Below, piece after piece: positions 7,621-16,264 of a stretch of 64,000 bases of DNA (within the stretch, counting starts at the first letter, position 1; each line of letters starts with the position of its first letter). The stretch is from Neptunicoccus sediminis. GTDB lineage: Bacteria > Pseudomonadota > Alphaproteobacteria > Rhodobacterales > Rhodobacteraceae. Location: positions 248,001 through 312,000 of the forward strand of contig NZ_MDVX01000002.1 in the NCBI RefSeq assembly GCF_001719615.1. Direction: 5' to 3'. Under the pieces are notes generated by a model that was given only the letters and a program-made list of their open reading frames with translations, ran no database searches and was not told the DNA's origin. Both the position numbers and the translations under genes were made by a program.

Positions 7621-9975
7621 CTAGCCGAGATCGAGGTGAATCGCATCCTCCAGCGCTTGCAGATCTGCCTCTGTTTCGAGGAAAACACCTTTCAGAAGAA
7701 TCGCGGCCTTGTCGTCATAGTGGATTTTTACCCCGCCAGAGGTTTCGCGCAGCGTGTAGGAATCGGCGTCCACAAGATGAATCTCATCCTTTAAGGCGCT
7801 GAAACCCTTAATTTTATCCTTACCGTCGCCGTTAGTAAACACAAAGCTGTCCGCCCCGCCGCCGCCTTTCAGCACGTCATTTCCCGCACCGCCCTCCAGC
7901 CTGTCCGCGCCCTTGCCGCCGATCAGATTATCGCGCCCGTCGCCACCGAACAGCCTGTCATCACCGCCGCCGCCGTTTATTACATCGCCGCCTTTCGCGC
8001 CCTCAACATAGTCATCTCCAGAGCCGGAATAGATAATATCGGCGCCCATACCGCCGTATATTTCGTCGTTGCCCTTATACCCGTAGATCGTGTCGTCGCC
8101 GCTCAGCCCGAATACAATGTCGTCACCGCGGGACACCGCCTCGCCTTGGGAGTCTTCATAACCACCGCTGCCGATCAGGTCATGGCTGACTGTGCCCGAA
8201 ATCACCCCGTCTGCAGGCTTTGCTCCGATAAAATGCTCCGCCGAGAGTTCGGACTGGGAGACATCGAGGAAGGTCAGGGACTTGCGCCCGCCCAAGGCGA
8301 TCTCCAGATCGTCCTTTGCGCCGTCACCATCCGCGTCGATCTTGGTGATATTGGCGGAAATCTCGGACCAGCCGGACAAACGGCCCAAAAGATCAATCCG
8401 GTCATCCCCCGCATCAAAGTCGGTAATCACGTCCTGCCCCTTGCCGTTGCTGACAAACACATCGTTTCCGGCGCCACCGTGAAACTGGTCATAGCCCCGC
8501 CCGCCGATCAGCCGGTCGTTGCCGGACCCGCCGAACAAGTGGTCTACCCCACTTGACGCCGTCAGCACATCGTTGCCCTGTTGCCCGAACAGGAAATCAT
8601 CCCCCGCTTTTCCGATCAGGGTATCGTTGCCGAACCCGCCGTACAGGAAATCGTTGGAGAGCTTCGTGCCGATCAGCTTGTCATCGCCTTCATAACCAAA
8701 AGCCGAGCCGAGCAGTTCTTCGGTGTCAAAAGCGCCCTCGGCGTAGTCTTTTTCGTAGGTTTCATTGCGCAGGCGTCCTTCAACCAGCTCTGCCCTGATA
8801 CGGTCATTCCCCGCCAGCGCCGCATCGGTTTCCCCTTGGGAAAAGGCGTTCATCCCGTGCGCGTAGGAATGCTGGTGCAAAAAGCGCAGCGAGCCGTCCT
8901 GATCAATCACCACAAAGTTGGAGCCACCAGCCTCGGCGCCGGGAAACCAGCCGATGCCAATATCGTTCGCCGCAAACCATTCGTACATGGAGACAAACAG
9001 ATCGACCACATTATGCCCGCCACTGTAGTCATTCACCAGTCCCGTGGCGTTGGTCTCGGTGATCAGAACGTCCTGATCCCGTAGCAGGGCAAAATGGGAC
9101 TCCAACATCTCGGTCAACTCATCGGTCGAGGTGGCGGCATTGGTGCCGACCCAACCGGGATACAGATGGGCCGACCAGATCAGCGCATCGCCCACAGACT
9201 CCGAGATGTAATCGAGCGCTGATTGTCCGGTCTTATCGTTCACAACCGTATTTGCGAGCGTGGCGAAATCACCGGAATATCCCCATCCCCCTACAAGCAC
9301 CCGCGCGTCCGATTGTGCCTGTATCATGTCGGACAGTTCAACCATGTGATCCGCATAAAGCTTCACGAAATCGGCATAGACGTACCCGTCCCCGTCACCG
9401 TTTTCCTTAATACTGCGGCGATACCCAGCCGGTTCATTGGCCAGTTCCAGACCATAGACCCCGTCGGCAATCTCCGGCTGCCCCTCCAGCCAGTTCAACA
9501 AGGAATTCCAACCGGATTTCAGATCTTTGAAGTTGTCTTCCAGATGGTCATAGGCTTGCGCATTCGTCAGGCTTTCATGGCCCCAGGGAGAGCCGCCGTT
9601 GCCGATATTCTGCGCATCACCACTTCCCAGAACAAAGGTGATTTCAAAGCCCTGTTTGACCGATTCTTCCAGAAACGCCTGATATTGCGGGTGCAGTTCA
9701 CCGTTTTCATCAAAGGAAAACTCGTTGAACAACATCCGCAGATTGTTCACTTCGGGCAGCGACTCCCGCAGTTTCTGGGCGAACTGGCGCGGCTCTCCAT
9801 CCATGCCCATCGGAATGGTCTGATATTCGCTTTGCCATGTGTAATGTTTCGAATTTTGTGCAACATTCAGGTCGTAAACAGATTTTCCGGAGGCTTTGTC
9901 GATCGTCGCCCGATCAATCGCGATTTGATCCGCAGCTATCACCTGCAAGTTGATCATGTTCACTTCGGAAGTCAT
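7621..9975 (-). CDS. RTX-type secreted glycoside hydrolase (clan GH-A / GH5-like)
   Basis: 784-residue protein joining a TIM-barrel glycosidase-like domain (about 40-390) to two blocks of glycine/aspartate calcium-binding nonapeptides (about 430-510 and 615-710). The acid/base is probably Glu181 in ELANEPAG and the nucleophile Glu307 in LITETNATG, spaced as in clan GH-A. There is no signal peptide; RTX repeats plus an uncleaved C-terminal tail of about 75 residues imply type I secretion. No ABC exporter or membrane-fusion gene lies in the window. The two RTX blocks are separated by a beta-rich spacer of about 100 residues. Target is probably a polysaccharide, but which one is unknown. Confidence 0.8.
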   Translation of the reverse strand: MTSEVNMINLQVIAADQIAIDRATIDKASGKSVYDLNVAQNSKHYTWQSEYQTIPMGMDGEPRQFAQKLRESLPEVNNLRMLFNEFSFDENGELHPQYQAFLEESVKQGFEITFVLGSGDAQNIGNGGSPWGHESLTNAQAYDHLEDNFKDLKSGWNSLLNWLEGQPEIADGVYGLELANEPAGYRRSIKENGDGDGYVYADFVKLYADHMVELSDMIQAQSDARVLVGGWGYSGDFATLANTVVNDKTGQSALDYISESVGDALIWSAHLYPGWVGTNAATSTDELTEMLESHFALLRDQDVLITETNATGLVNDYSGGHNVVDLFVSMYEWFAANDIGIGWFPGAEAGGSNFVVIDQDGSLRFLHQHSYAHGMNAFSQGETDAALAGNDRIRAELVEGRLRNETYEKDYAEGAFDTEELLGSAFGYEGDDKLIGTKLSNDFLYGGFGNDTLIGKAGDDFLFGQQGNDVLTASSGVDHLFGGSGNDRLIGGRGYDQFHGGAGNDVFVSNGKGQDVITDFDAGDDRIDLLGRLSGWSEISANITKIDADGDGAKDDLEIALGGRKSLTFLDVSQSELSAEHFIGAKPADGVISGTVSHDLIGSGGYEDSQGEAVSRGDDIVFGLSGDDTIYGYKGNDEIYGGMGADIIYSGSGDDYVEGAKGGDVINGGGGDDRLFGGDGRDNLIGGKGADRLEGGAGNDVLKGGGGADSFVFTNGDGKDKIKGFSALKDEIHLVDADSYTLRETSGGVKIHYDDKAAILLKGVFLETEADLQALEDAIHLDLG

Positions 9976-10408
9976 CGCACTTTAATCCTTTTACTACCCA
10001 CACGTCCTGACCACTTGGCTGGACGGTTACTCCACTACGGAAAATCAACGCAGCGCCGCGCGGATTTCACGAGTCCGGAGTGCCGGATAAACTGGGCAAA
10101 ATTGCGGCTAAACAAAGTCGAGAAAAATTGAAAATTGCCCAATTTTAATTGTTTTTTGCGTATAAACTGGCGAAACAGGCAATTTTTCGCAGAAGCTTAA
10201 ATCAGGGCATTTGCTATCATTTGAGCCTAGCCATACCGAAAATGCTGCTGTGGATACGGCAATGACAAAGATGAAATGTTTGGATGCGGAGCTGCTGCTT
10301 GGCTTTTTGGGTTCGCGGGGCGCGTCGCAACCTTAAGTAGACTCAGCCATCGAAGTGTGCACAACGACTTCAACATGGGCCTGTACCTCTCGATTTGTTG
10401 GGGGAGTT
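9976..10408. other. Divergent intergenic region with AT-rich inverted repeats
   Basis: A 433-base gap between the RTX hydrolase and the phosphopantetheinyl transferase. Its centre (about 10120-10200) is distinctly AT-rich and holds related palindromic motifs (see next entry). No convincing gene or tRNA was found; short open frames here lack a ribosome site and family features. Confidence 0.5.
10096..10146. promoter_or_regulatory. Candidate operator: repeated CAATTTT palindromes
   Basis: GCAAAATTGC (10096-10105) and the inverted repeat AAAATTG-CC-CAATTTT (10131-10146) share the same half-site; another half-site, GGCAATTTTT, lies at 10178-10187. They sit 120-170 bases upstream of the RTX gene start. 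The binding protein is unknown, and AT-rich DNA gives such palindromes by chance. Confidence 0.35.
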
Positions 10409-11116
10409 ATGCCAGTGTCCTGCCAACAACAGGAACGACAGGGCGACACCGCTTTGGATATAAATATTGACCTTTGGGTCTGGGATCTGGACACGCGGCA
10501 AAATATCGACCTGTCGGTGCTGTCCAAAGAAGAACAGCAACGCGCGGGCCGCTTTGTGCAACCGCTGCACCAGAACCGCTATGGGGTGGGACGCGCGACC
10601 CTGCGGCACATTCTGGCGCAATACACCGGAAGCGCCGCCGCCGATTTGACCTTCCGCTACGGGGCAAACGGCAAGCCGGCGCTGGCGGGGGATGTGTGTT
10701 TTAACCTTAGCCATTCCGAGCAATCGGCCGCGCTTGCTGTCACGCGAGGTTGCGAGATCGGACTTGATCTGGAGCATTACCGCCCCGTGGAACCCGACCT
10801 TGCAGAGCGGTTCTTCTCCCCGTGCGAGCGAAAGGAACTGGCCGCATTGGGGCCTGCGGGTTTTGCGGACGGGTTCTTTCGGTGCTGGACCCGAAAAGAG
10901 GCGGTTCTCAAGGCCCGTGGCGAGGGGCTTTCGGTAGAGCTCAACAGTTTTGATGTCACCCTGACACCGGACGCACCGCCCCGACTGCTGCGTTACGCGC
11001 CCGACCCGGCTTGTGTGGACAGCCTGACCCTGCATCATATTGATTTTGCACCGGAACTGGTGGGCGCGATCGCAGCGTTCAGCCACGCGCAGCCCGTCAA
11101 ACTTATCCGCCGCTAA
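10409..11116 (+). CDS. 4'-phosphopantetheinyl transferase (Sfp type)
   Basis: Transfers phosphopantetheine from CoA to a serine of carrier-protein domains. 235 residues, typical of the Sfp/Gsp class. Key motifs are GLDLEHYRP (magnesium-binding Asp and Glu) and CWTRKEAVLKARGEGL (the WxxKEAxxK motif), with NLSHSEQSAALAV between conserved blocks. ATG 10409 is preceded by GGGGAG at short spacing; the longer frame to 10355 has no better site. No NRPS, PKS or carrier-protein gene is present in the window, so its client lies elsewhere; this class can also serve the fatty-acid carrier protein. Confidence 0.9.
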   Translation: MPVSCQQQERQGDTALDINIDLWVWDLDTRQNIDLSVLSKEEQQRAGRFVQPLHQNRYGVGRATLRHILAQYTGSAAADLTFRYGANGKPALAGDVCFNLSHSEQSAALAVTRGCEIGLDLEHYRPVEPDLAERFFSPCERKELAALGPAGFADGFFRCWTRKEAVLKARGEGLSVELNSFDVTLTPDAPPRLLRYAPDPACVDSLTLHHIDFAPELVGAIAAFSHAQPVKLIRR

Positions 11117-11222
11117 AACCGCCCAATGTGCTGCTGCCCCGTGACCTTACAATTCAGATTGTACGGGGCAACAGGCAGGAACAGCAAAGCACCTGATCCT
11201 GCCCTCTTTCATCAGCGGCAGA

Positions 11223-12191
11223 TTATCCGTCTGAATTCTCCGGGAAAAAACAGGCGGCCGTATGGGGCGTTATTCCCAGTTCGGGACGGTGCGTGCGGCA
11301 CTTATCCTGCGTCTTCCAGCAGCGCGGCGCGAAGGGACAGCCCTCCGGCACGGCCAGCGGAGAGGGTAGTTCCCCTTTCAGCTTGATCTGGCGCTTTTTA
11401 TTGGCCGGATCGGCCTGCGGCGTCGCAGAGAGCAGCGCGTTGGTATAAGGATGCTGTGGCGCCTCGAACAGGTCTTCCTTGCTGCCTTTTTCCACCGCGC
11501 GGCCCAGATACATTACAATCACTTCATCCGCCACATGGCGTACCACGCTCAGGTCATGGCTGATGAACAGATAGGCCAGTTGCATCCGTTCCTGCAGATC
11601 CACCAGAAGGTTCAGAACCGAGGACTGGATCGACAGGTCAAGCGCGGAGACTGGTTCATCCAGCACCAGTACCTTGGGATCGAGCATCAACGCCCGTGCA
11701 ATGGCCACACGCTGACGCTGCCCACCAGAGAACATATGGGGATAGCGGTCATAATGTTCCGGACGCAGCCCCACCAGCGACAGGATTTCCCGCGCCTTGG
11801 CCTCTCGGTCCTGTTTGGAAATTTCGGGGCGATTGATGATCAGGGGTTCCTGCAAGATTTGCCCGATCCGCTGGCGCGGGTTGAGCGATCCGTAAGGGTC
11901 CTGAAACACAATCTGCACGGATTTGCGCAGGCTGGCCCAGTCGGATGGCAGCACAGGTTTACCATCGAGCGTCAGGCTGCCAGATGTGGGTTCCTCGATC
12001 ATGGTCACAAGACGGGCGAGCGTTGATTTACCACAACCGCTCTCCCCCACGACCGCAAGGGTCTTGCCGGGATATAGCGCGAAATCCACGCCGCCCACCG
12101 CCTTGAGAATATTGGGCTTGCGCAGCAGTCCGCCGCTGACTTCATAGTGACGCTGAAGCGCCTCGGCTGTCATGACAGGTGTCGCACTCAT
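11223..12191 (-). CDS. Peptide ABC transporter ATP-binding protein (DppF/OppF-like)
   Basis: Cytoplasmic ATPase of a dipeptide/oligopeptide-type importer, 322 residues. It shows Walker [10 protein letters not shown], signature [14 protein letters not shown], and Walker [13 protein letters not shown]. The C-terminal oligopeptide-transporter extension contains the cysteine-bearing CPFAPRCW. It is the last gene of the operon running from 18588 down to here and overlaps the preceding ATPase gene by 4 bases (ATGA type), showing translational coupling. Confidence 0.93.
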   Translation of the reverse strand: MSATPVMTAEALQRHYEVSGGLLRKPNILKAVGGVDFALYPGKTLAVVGESGCGKSTLARLVTMIEEPTSGSLTLDGKPVLPSDWASLRKSVQIVFQDPYGSLNPRQRIGQILQEPLIINRPEISKQDREAKAREILSLVGLRPEHYDRYPHMFSGGQRQRVAIARALMLDPKVLVLDEPVSALDLSIQSSVLNLLVDLQERMQLAYLFISHDLSVVRHVADEVIVMYLGRAVEKGSKEDLFEAPQHPYTNALLSATPQADPANKKRQIKLKGELPSPLAVPEGCPFAPRCWKTQDKCRTHRPELGITPHTAACFFPENSDG

Positions 12192-13165
12192 GATGCTATC
12201 CTCTCGTCCGTGTTAAGCGGGTAGAAACACCGCGCGTGTCCAAGCTCCGGTCCTTGCGGGGCGGGTTGCTCGGCTTTGCATTTGGAGTTGGCGTATTTGC
12301 AGCGGGGCGAGAACAGGCAACCGGCGGGGCGGTCGAACTGTCCCGGCACCATGCCCGGAATGGTTGGCAGGTGCTTTTCCGTTGCCCGTTCGGGCAGCGC
12401 GTCCAGCAGCGCTGCGGTATAGGGGTGATGCGGGCTTTGGAACAGCGGCAGCACCGGCTGCTCCTCGATCTTTTGACCGGCATATTGCACGCTGACCCGC
12501 TCGGCCGTTTCCGCCACAACGCCCATGTCATGGGTGATCAGCACCAGCCCCATCCCGTTATCATCCCGCAGACTGGTCAGCAGGTCGAGGATTTGCGCCT
12601 GAATCGTCACATCGAGCGCGGTCGTCGGTTCATCCGCAATCAGCAGCTTGGGTTTACAGGCAATCGCCATCGCGATCATCACCCGCTGGTTCATCCCGCC
12701 CGACATCTGGTGTGGAAAGGCCGACAGGCGGCGTTCGGGATCGGGGATGCCGACCTGTTCAAACAGCTCCACCGCGCGGGCGTGACAGGCCTTGCGGCTT
12801 AGCCCCAGATGCACGCGCAGGGTTTCCTTGATCTGCCAGCCCACCGTGAAACAGGGGTTGAGCGAGGACATCGGTTCCTGAAAGATCATCGCCAGATCCT
12901 TGCCAACCACACGGCGGCGTTCGCGCTTGCCGATGGTCAACAGGTCATGCCCGTCAAAACTCATTTCGTCCGCTGTCACCGTGGCGGTCCAGGGCAGCAG
13001 CCCCATCATCGCCAGCATGGACACGGATTTCCCCGAGCCGCTCTCCCCCACAATCGCGAGGATCTCGCCGGTGTTTACGTCCTGATCGACCCCGTCCACC
13101 GCACGGAACTTGCCCGATGCAGTGGCGAAATCGACGCTGAGGTTTCGGATGCGTAACAGTGACAT
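12188..13165 (-). CDS. Peptide ABC transporter ATP-binding protein (DppD/OppD-like)
   Basis: Second ATPase of the same importer, 325 residues. Walker A is GESGSGKSV, the signature is [14 protein letters not shown], and Walker B is [12 protein letters not shown]; the C-terminal cysteine motif [10 protein letters not shown] marks the oligopeptide-transporter subfamily. DppD and DppF partners normally work as a heterodimer under the two permeases. It lies 3 bases after the DppC-like gene, so the two are certainly co-transcribed. Confidence 0.93.
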   Translation of the reverse strand: MSLLRIRNLSVDFATASGKFRAVDGVDQDVNTGEILAIVGESGSGKSVSMLAMMGLLPWTATVTADEMSFDGHDLLTIGKRERRRVVGKDLAMIFQEPMSSLNPCFTVGWQIKETLRVHLGLSRKACHARAVELFEQVGIPDPERRLSAFPHQMSGGMNQRVMIAMAIACKPKLLIADEPTTALDVTIQAQILDLLTSLRDDNGMGLVLITHDMGVVAETAERVSVQYAGQKIEEQPVLPLFQSPHHPYTAALLDALPERATEKHLPTIPGMVPGQFDRPAGCLFSPRCKYANSKCKAEQPAPQGPELGHARCFYPLNTDERIAS

Positions 13166-13168
13166 GGC

Positions 13169-14080
13169 TCAGCTCCGTTTCAGTTTGGGATCAAGGGCAT
13201 CGCGCAGACCGTCACCCAGCAGGTTGATGGCCAGAACGGTGACAAGGATGGCAAGACCGGGGAACGTCACAACCCACCATGCACGCAGGATAAACTCGCG
13301 GGCTTCGGCCAGCATGGTGCCCCATTCAGGTGTCGGCGGCTGTGCCCCCATCCCCAGAAAGCCGAGCGCGGCGGCATCAAGGATCGCCGTGGAAAACGAC
13401 AGGGCCGCCTGCACGATGATCGGGGACAGACAGTTGGGCAGCACGGTGACGAACATCAGGCGCAGCGTCCCTGCTCCGACCACGCGGGCCGAAGTGACAT
13501 AGTCTTTCTGCCGCTCGGACATCACGCTGGCGCGGGTCAGACGCACGTAATGGGGTTGCAGCACGATCGCGATGGCAATCATCGCGTTGATCAGGGACGG
13601 ACCAAGGATCGCCACCAGCACAAGGGCCAGCAGCAGGGATGGAAAGGCCAGAATAATATCCATGATCCGCATGATGATCGTATCGACCCATTTGGGCGCG
13701 AAACCGGCCAGCAGACCGATCAGGATACCGCCCGATGCCGCAACGCTGACCACAACAATCCCCACAAAGAAAGAGAACCGCGCCCCCACGATCAGACGGG
13801 ACAGCATATCACGCCCCAGCGGATCGGTTCCCAGCAGGAATTCGGTGCTGCCGCCCTCTTGCCAGAACGGAGGTTGCAGCGCATTTGTGCGGAATTGCTC
13901 GGTCGCGTCATGGGGGGCAATCCACGGCCCGAACAAGGCGAGGAAGGCAAAGACAGCGAAAATCCACAGGCCGATCACAGCGCCACGGTTTTCGCGGAAA
14001 TAGAACCAGAATTCCTTCAGACGGGAGGGCCGTTCTTCACCGATGGCTTTGGCTGTCTGTGTTGAAGAAGCGTCAGTCAT
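13169..14080 (-). CDS. Peptide ABC transporter permease (DppC/OppC-like)
   Basis: Inner-membrane permease, 303 residues with about six helices. The hydrophilic N-terminal tail (about 30 residues) precedes the first helix as in DppC. The periplasmic segment EFLLGTDPLGRDMLSRL is characteristic of DppC/OppC proteins, and the cytoplasmic EAA loop reads YVTSARVVGAGTLRLMFVTVLPN. Its start codon overlaps the stop of the DppB-like gene by one base (TAATG). Confidence 0.93.
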   Translation of the reverse strand: MTDASSTQTAKAIGEERPSRLKEFWFYFRENRGAVIGLWIFAVFAFLALFGPWIAPHDATEQFRTNALQPPFWQEGGSTEFLLGTDPLGRDMLSRLIVGARFSFFVGIVVVSVAASGGILIGLLAGFAPKWVDTIIMRIMDIILAFPSLLLALVLVAILGPSLINAMIAIAIVLQPHYVRLTRASVMSERQKDYVTSARVVGAGTLRLMFVTVLPNCLSPIIVQAALSFSTAILDAAALGFLGMGAQPPTPEWGTMLAEAREFILRAWWVVTFPGLAILVTVLAINLLGDGLRDALDPKLKRS

Positions 14081-15087
14081 TACCGTTTCCTGATTTTCGG
14101 GTTAATCAGACCGTAGAGCATATCTACCGTCAGGTTTACGATCATCACCATCACGGCGATCAAAAGCAGGCCGCCCTGCACCACCGGATAGTCGCGGCGG
14201 AAGATGCTATCCACCATCCACTTGCCAATACCGGGCCAGCTAAAGATGGTTTCCGTCAGGATCGCCCCCGCCAGCAGGGTTCCAACGGACAGGCCGATCA
14301 CGGTGATCACCGGAATAAGCGCATTGCGCAGGGCATGGATCGAATTGATCCGGCCGGGCGACATGCCTTTGGCCCTTGCGGTGCGCACGTAATCTTCGCC
14401 CAGAACTTCCAACATGGCGGAACGGGTTTGCCGCGCAATCACCGCCAGCGGGATGGTCCCGAGCACGATTGTGGGCAGGATCAGGTGACGGATCGCGGAC
14501 CAGAACGCCCCCTTCTGGCCGGATGCCAGACTGTCGATCAGCATAAAGCCGGTCGGATCTGGGAAGTAATACAACAGATCAATCCGTCCTGACACCGGCG
14601 TCCAGCCGAGATTACCGGAAAAGACGATGATCAGCAGCAGCGCCCACCAGAAGATCGGCATCGAATACCCCACCAATGCGGTGGACATCAACGCGCGGTC
14701 AAAGAATTTGCCACGGTTTACAGCGGCAATCACACCCGCAGGCAGCCCCAACACAATCGCCAGCACCATCGCACAGAGCGACAGTTCCAGCGTGGCTGGA
14801 AACAGGGCAAAAAACTCGTCCCAGACGGGTTTTTTGGTCACAAAACTATTGCCAAGATCCCCCTGCAACACGCCGGTAAAATACTCCCAGAACTGCACAT
14901 ACATCGGTCTGTCAAAGCCGAATTGCGCGGCAAGCTGATCGTATCTTTCCTGACTGACGCCCCGCTCTCCGGCCATCACGATGATCGGATCACCGGGCAG
15001 AACGCGGATGAAGGCAAAGGAAATCAGGGTCACGCCGAAAAAGGTCGGCACGAAAGTTAGCAGTCGGCTTAGGACATAGTTTAGCAC
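14080..15087 (-). CDS. Peptide ABC transporter permease (DppB/OppB-like)
   Basis: Inner-membrane permease, 335 residues, typical DppB length. It opens MLNYVLSRLLTFVPTFFGVTLISF, the standard first helix, followed by IRVLPGDP; the EAA loop DYVRTARAKGMSPGRINSIHALRNALIP contacts the ATPases. It overlaps the upstream peptidase gene by 7 bases. DppB and DppC form the membrane channel. The transported ligand is not given by sequence, but the peptidase in the operon points to a small peptide or amide. Confidence 0.93.
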   Translation of the reverse strand: MLNYVLSRLLTFVPTFFGVTLISFAFIRVLPGDPIIVMAGERGVSQERYDQLAAQFGFDRPMYVQFWEYFTGVLQGDLGNSFVTKKPVWDEFFALFPATLELSLCAMVLAIVLGLPAGVIAAVNRGKFFDRALMSTALVGYSMPIFWWALLLIIVFSGNLGWTPVSGRIDLLYYFPDPTGFMLIDSLASGQKGAFWSAIRHLILPTIVLGTIPLAVIARQTRSAMLEVLGEDYVRTARAKGMSPGRINSIHALRNALIPVITVIGLSVGTLLAGAILTETIFSWPGIGKWMVDSIFRRDYPVVQGGLLLIAVMVMIVNLTVDMLYGLINPKIRKR

Positions 15088-16190
15088 GGAAGCACCATCA
15101 GTTCTTTTGGAAAGTGGGTCAGCAATTTGTAACCGTCCTGCGTGATCAGAACGTCATCTTCGATGCGCACACCAAAGTTGCCGAGCTGGTAAAGTCCCGG
15201 TTCGTTGGTGTAAACGGTTCCCGCGGGTAAAGTCATGTGATTTCCACGCATGATATAGGGCGCTTCATGCACGCTGCGCCCCAGCCCATGTCCGGTCTTG
15301 GTCCGGATCCGGTCGCCGTAGGGCGAGGCTTCCAGAACGCCGGTGGCCGCATCGTCGATTTCATGGGCGGTGACACCGGCGCGGGTGACATCCAGCGCGG
15401 CTTGGTTGGCGGCAAGAACCGTGTCGTAGACCTCCCGTCCCTCGTCACTGACATGGCCAAGAAACACGGTGCGGGTGATGTCAGCGGCAAAGCCGTCCTT
15501 ATAAGCGCCAAAGTCAATCAGCAGCGCATCTCCGGCTTGCACCGCATAATCGGCGCGGGCGTGGGCGTGGGGCCGTGCAGAGTTGTCCCCTGCGGCCACG
15601 ATCGGTGAGAACGCAAGATCGTCGGCCCCTTCAGCAAACAGCATCTGCACCAGCTTCTGTTCGATTTCTTTCTCGCTCTGACCAAGCCGGACAGAGTCGA
15701 GCGTGCGGTGCAAGGCCCGTTCGGAAATCCGGATCGCCAGTTGCAGGGCGGCTACGTCCTTGTCGGTCTTGATCATCCGAAGTGCTGAAATCTCTCGCTC
15801 TGCATCGACAATCCGCAGATCGGGCTGGGCCTGTTTCAACGCGTGATGAACAAAGACGCGCATGACCTGCCCCTCGACCCCGATAGAGGCAATATTAAGA
15901 TGGGCCATCATCGCTGCAAAAGCATCGCTATATCCGGTCTGGTCGCGCCAGTCGAACACCGCGCCTTCAAACCCGACCAGCGTCCAGCTGCCAAGTTCGA
16001 GGTTCGGCACAAGTGCCGCCGGGGCACCTTCCGCGGGGATCACCAGTACAAAGGGCCGTTCGTGGCTCATGAAACTGTGCTCTACCGCGCGGGTAAAATT
16101 AGGTCCGGGCACAAGGGCCACGGCATCAACGCCAAGTTCGGCCGCAACGGCGGCATAAGGGGCAAGGCGGTCTGTCAGGGAATCTGTCAC
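15081..16190 (-). CDS. M24 family Xaa-Pro peptidase
   Basis: Cytoplasmic metallopeptidase of 369 residues with an N-terminal creatinase-like domain and a C-terminal pita-bread domain. The metal ligands are intact: two Asp in LIDFGAYKDGFAADITRT, His in GHGLGRSVHEAP, and Glu in TNEPGLY and RIEDDVLIT. It lies inside a peptide-transporter operon, between the binding protein and the first permease, and overlaps the permease gene by 7 bases. That position suggests it hydrolyses the imported compound, for instance an Xaa-Pro dipeptide. Other members of the fold act on creatine or DMSP-type compounds, so substrate is inference. Confidence 0.9.
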   Translation of the reverse strand: MTDSLTDRLAPYAAVAAELGVDAVALVPGPNFTRAVEHSFMSHERPFVLVIPAEGAPAALVPNLELGSWTLVGFEGAVFDWRDQTGYSDAFAAMMAHLNIASIGVEGQVMRVFVHHALKQAQPDLRIVDAEREISALRMIKTDKDVAALQLAIRISERALHRTLDSVRLGQSEKEIEQKLVQMLFAEGADDLAFSPIVAAGDNSARPHAHARADYAVQAGDALLIDFGAYKDGFAADITRTVFLGHVSDEGREVYDTVLAANQAALDVTRAGVTAHEIDDAATGVLEASPYGDRIRTKTGHGLGRSVHEAPYIMRGNHMTLPAGTVYTNEPGLYQLGNFGVRIEDDVLITQDGYKLLTHFPKELMVLPC

Positions 16191-16224
16191 GTGTCGTCAC
16201 TCGTCGACTGGAGGTAAAAGGAAT

Positions 16225-16250
16225 GGGGGCGGCATCTTCATGCCGCCCCC
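16225..16250 (-). promoter_or_regulatory. Intercistronic stem-loop after the peptide-binding protein gene
   Basis: Perfect 11-bp GC-rich stem (GGGGGCGGCAT / ATGCCGCCCCC) with a 4-base loop in the 74-base gap between the binding-protein gene and the M24 gene. No T run follows, so it is more likely a 3'-end stabiliser or partial terminator that raises binding-protein mRNA over downstream genes. Confidence 0.7.
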
Positions 16251-16264
16251 TGATCGCCGGATTG

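Noticed and set aside
7860-8660. Tandem DNA repeats resembling a CRISPR or satellite array
   Set aside because: They are the coding copies of RTX nonapeptides in the glycosidase gene; unit length and sequence vary and no spacers are present.
11174-11203. Inverted repeat GGCAGGA/TCCTGCC between the PPTase and DppF-like genes
   Set aside because: Seven-base arms with a 16-base loop and only a mixed CTCTTT tail; not strong enough for a terminator call.
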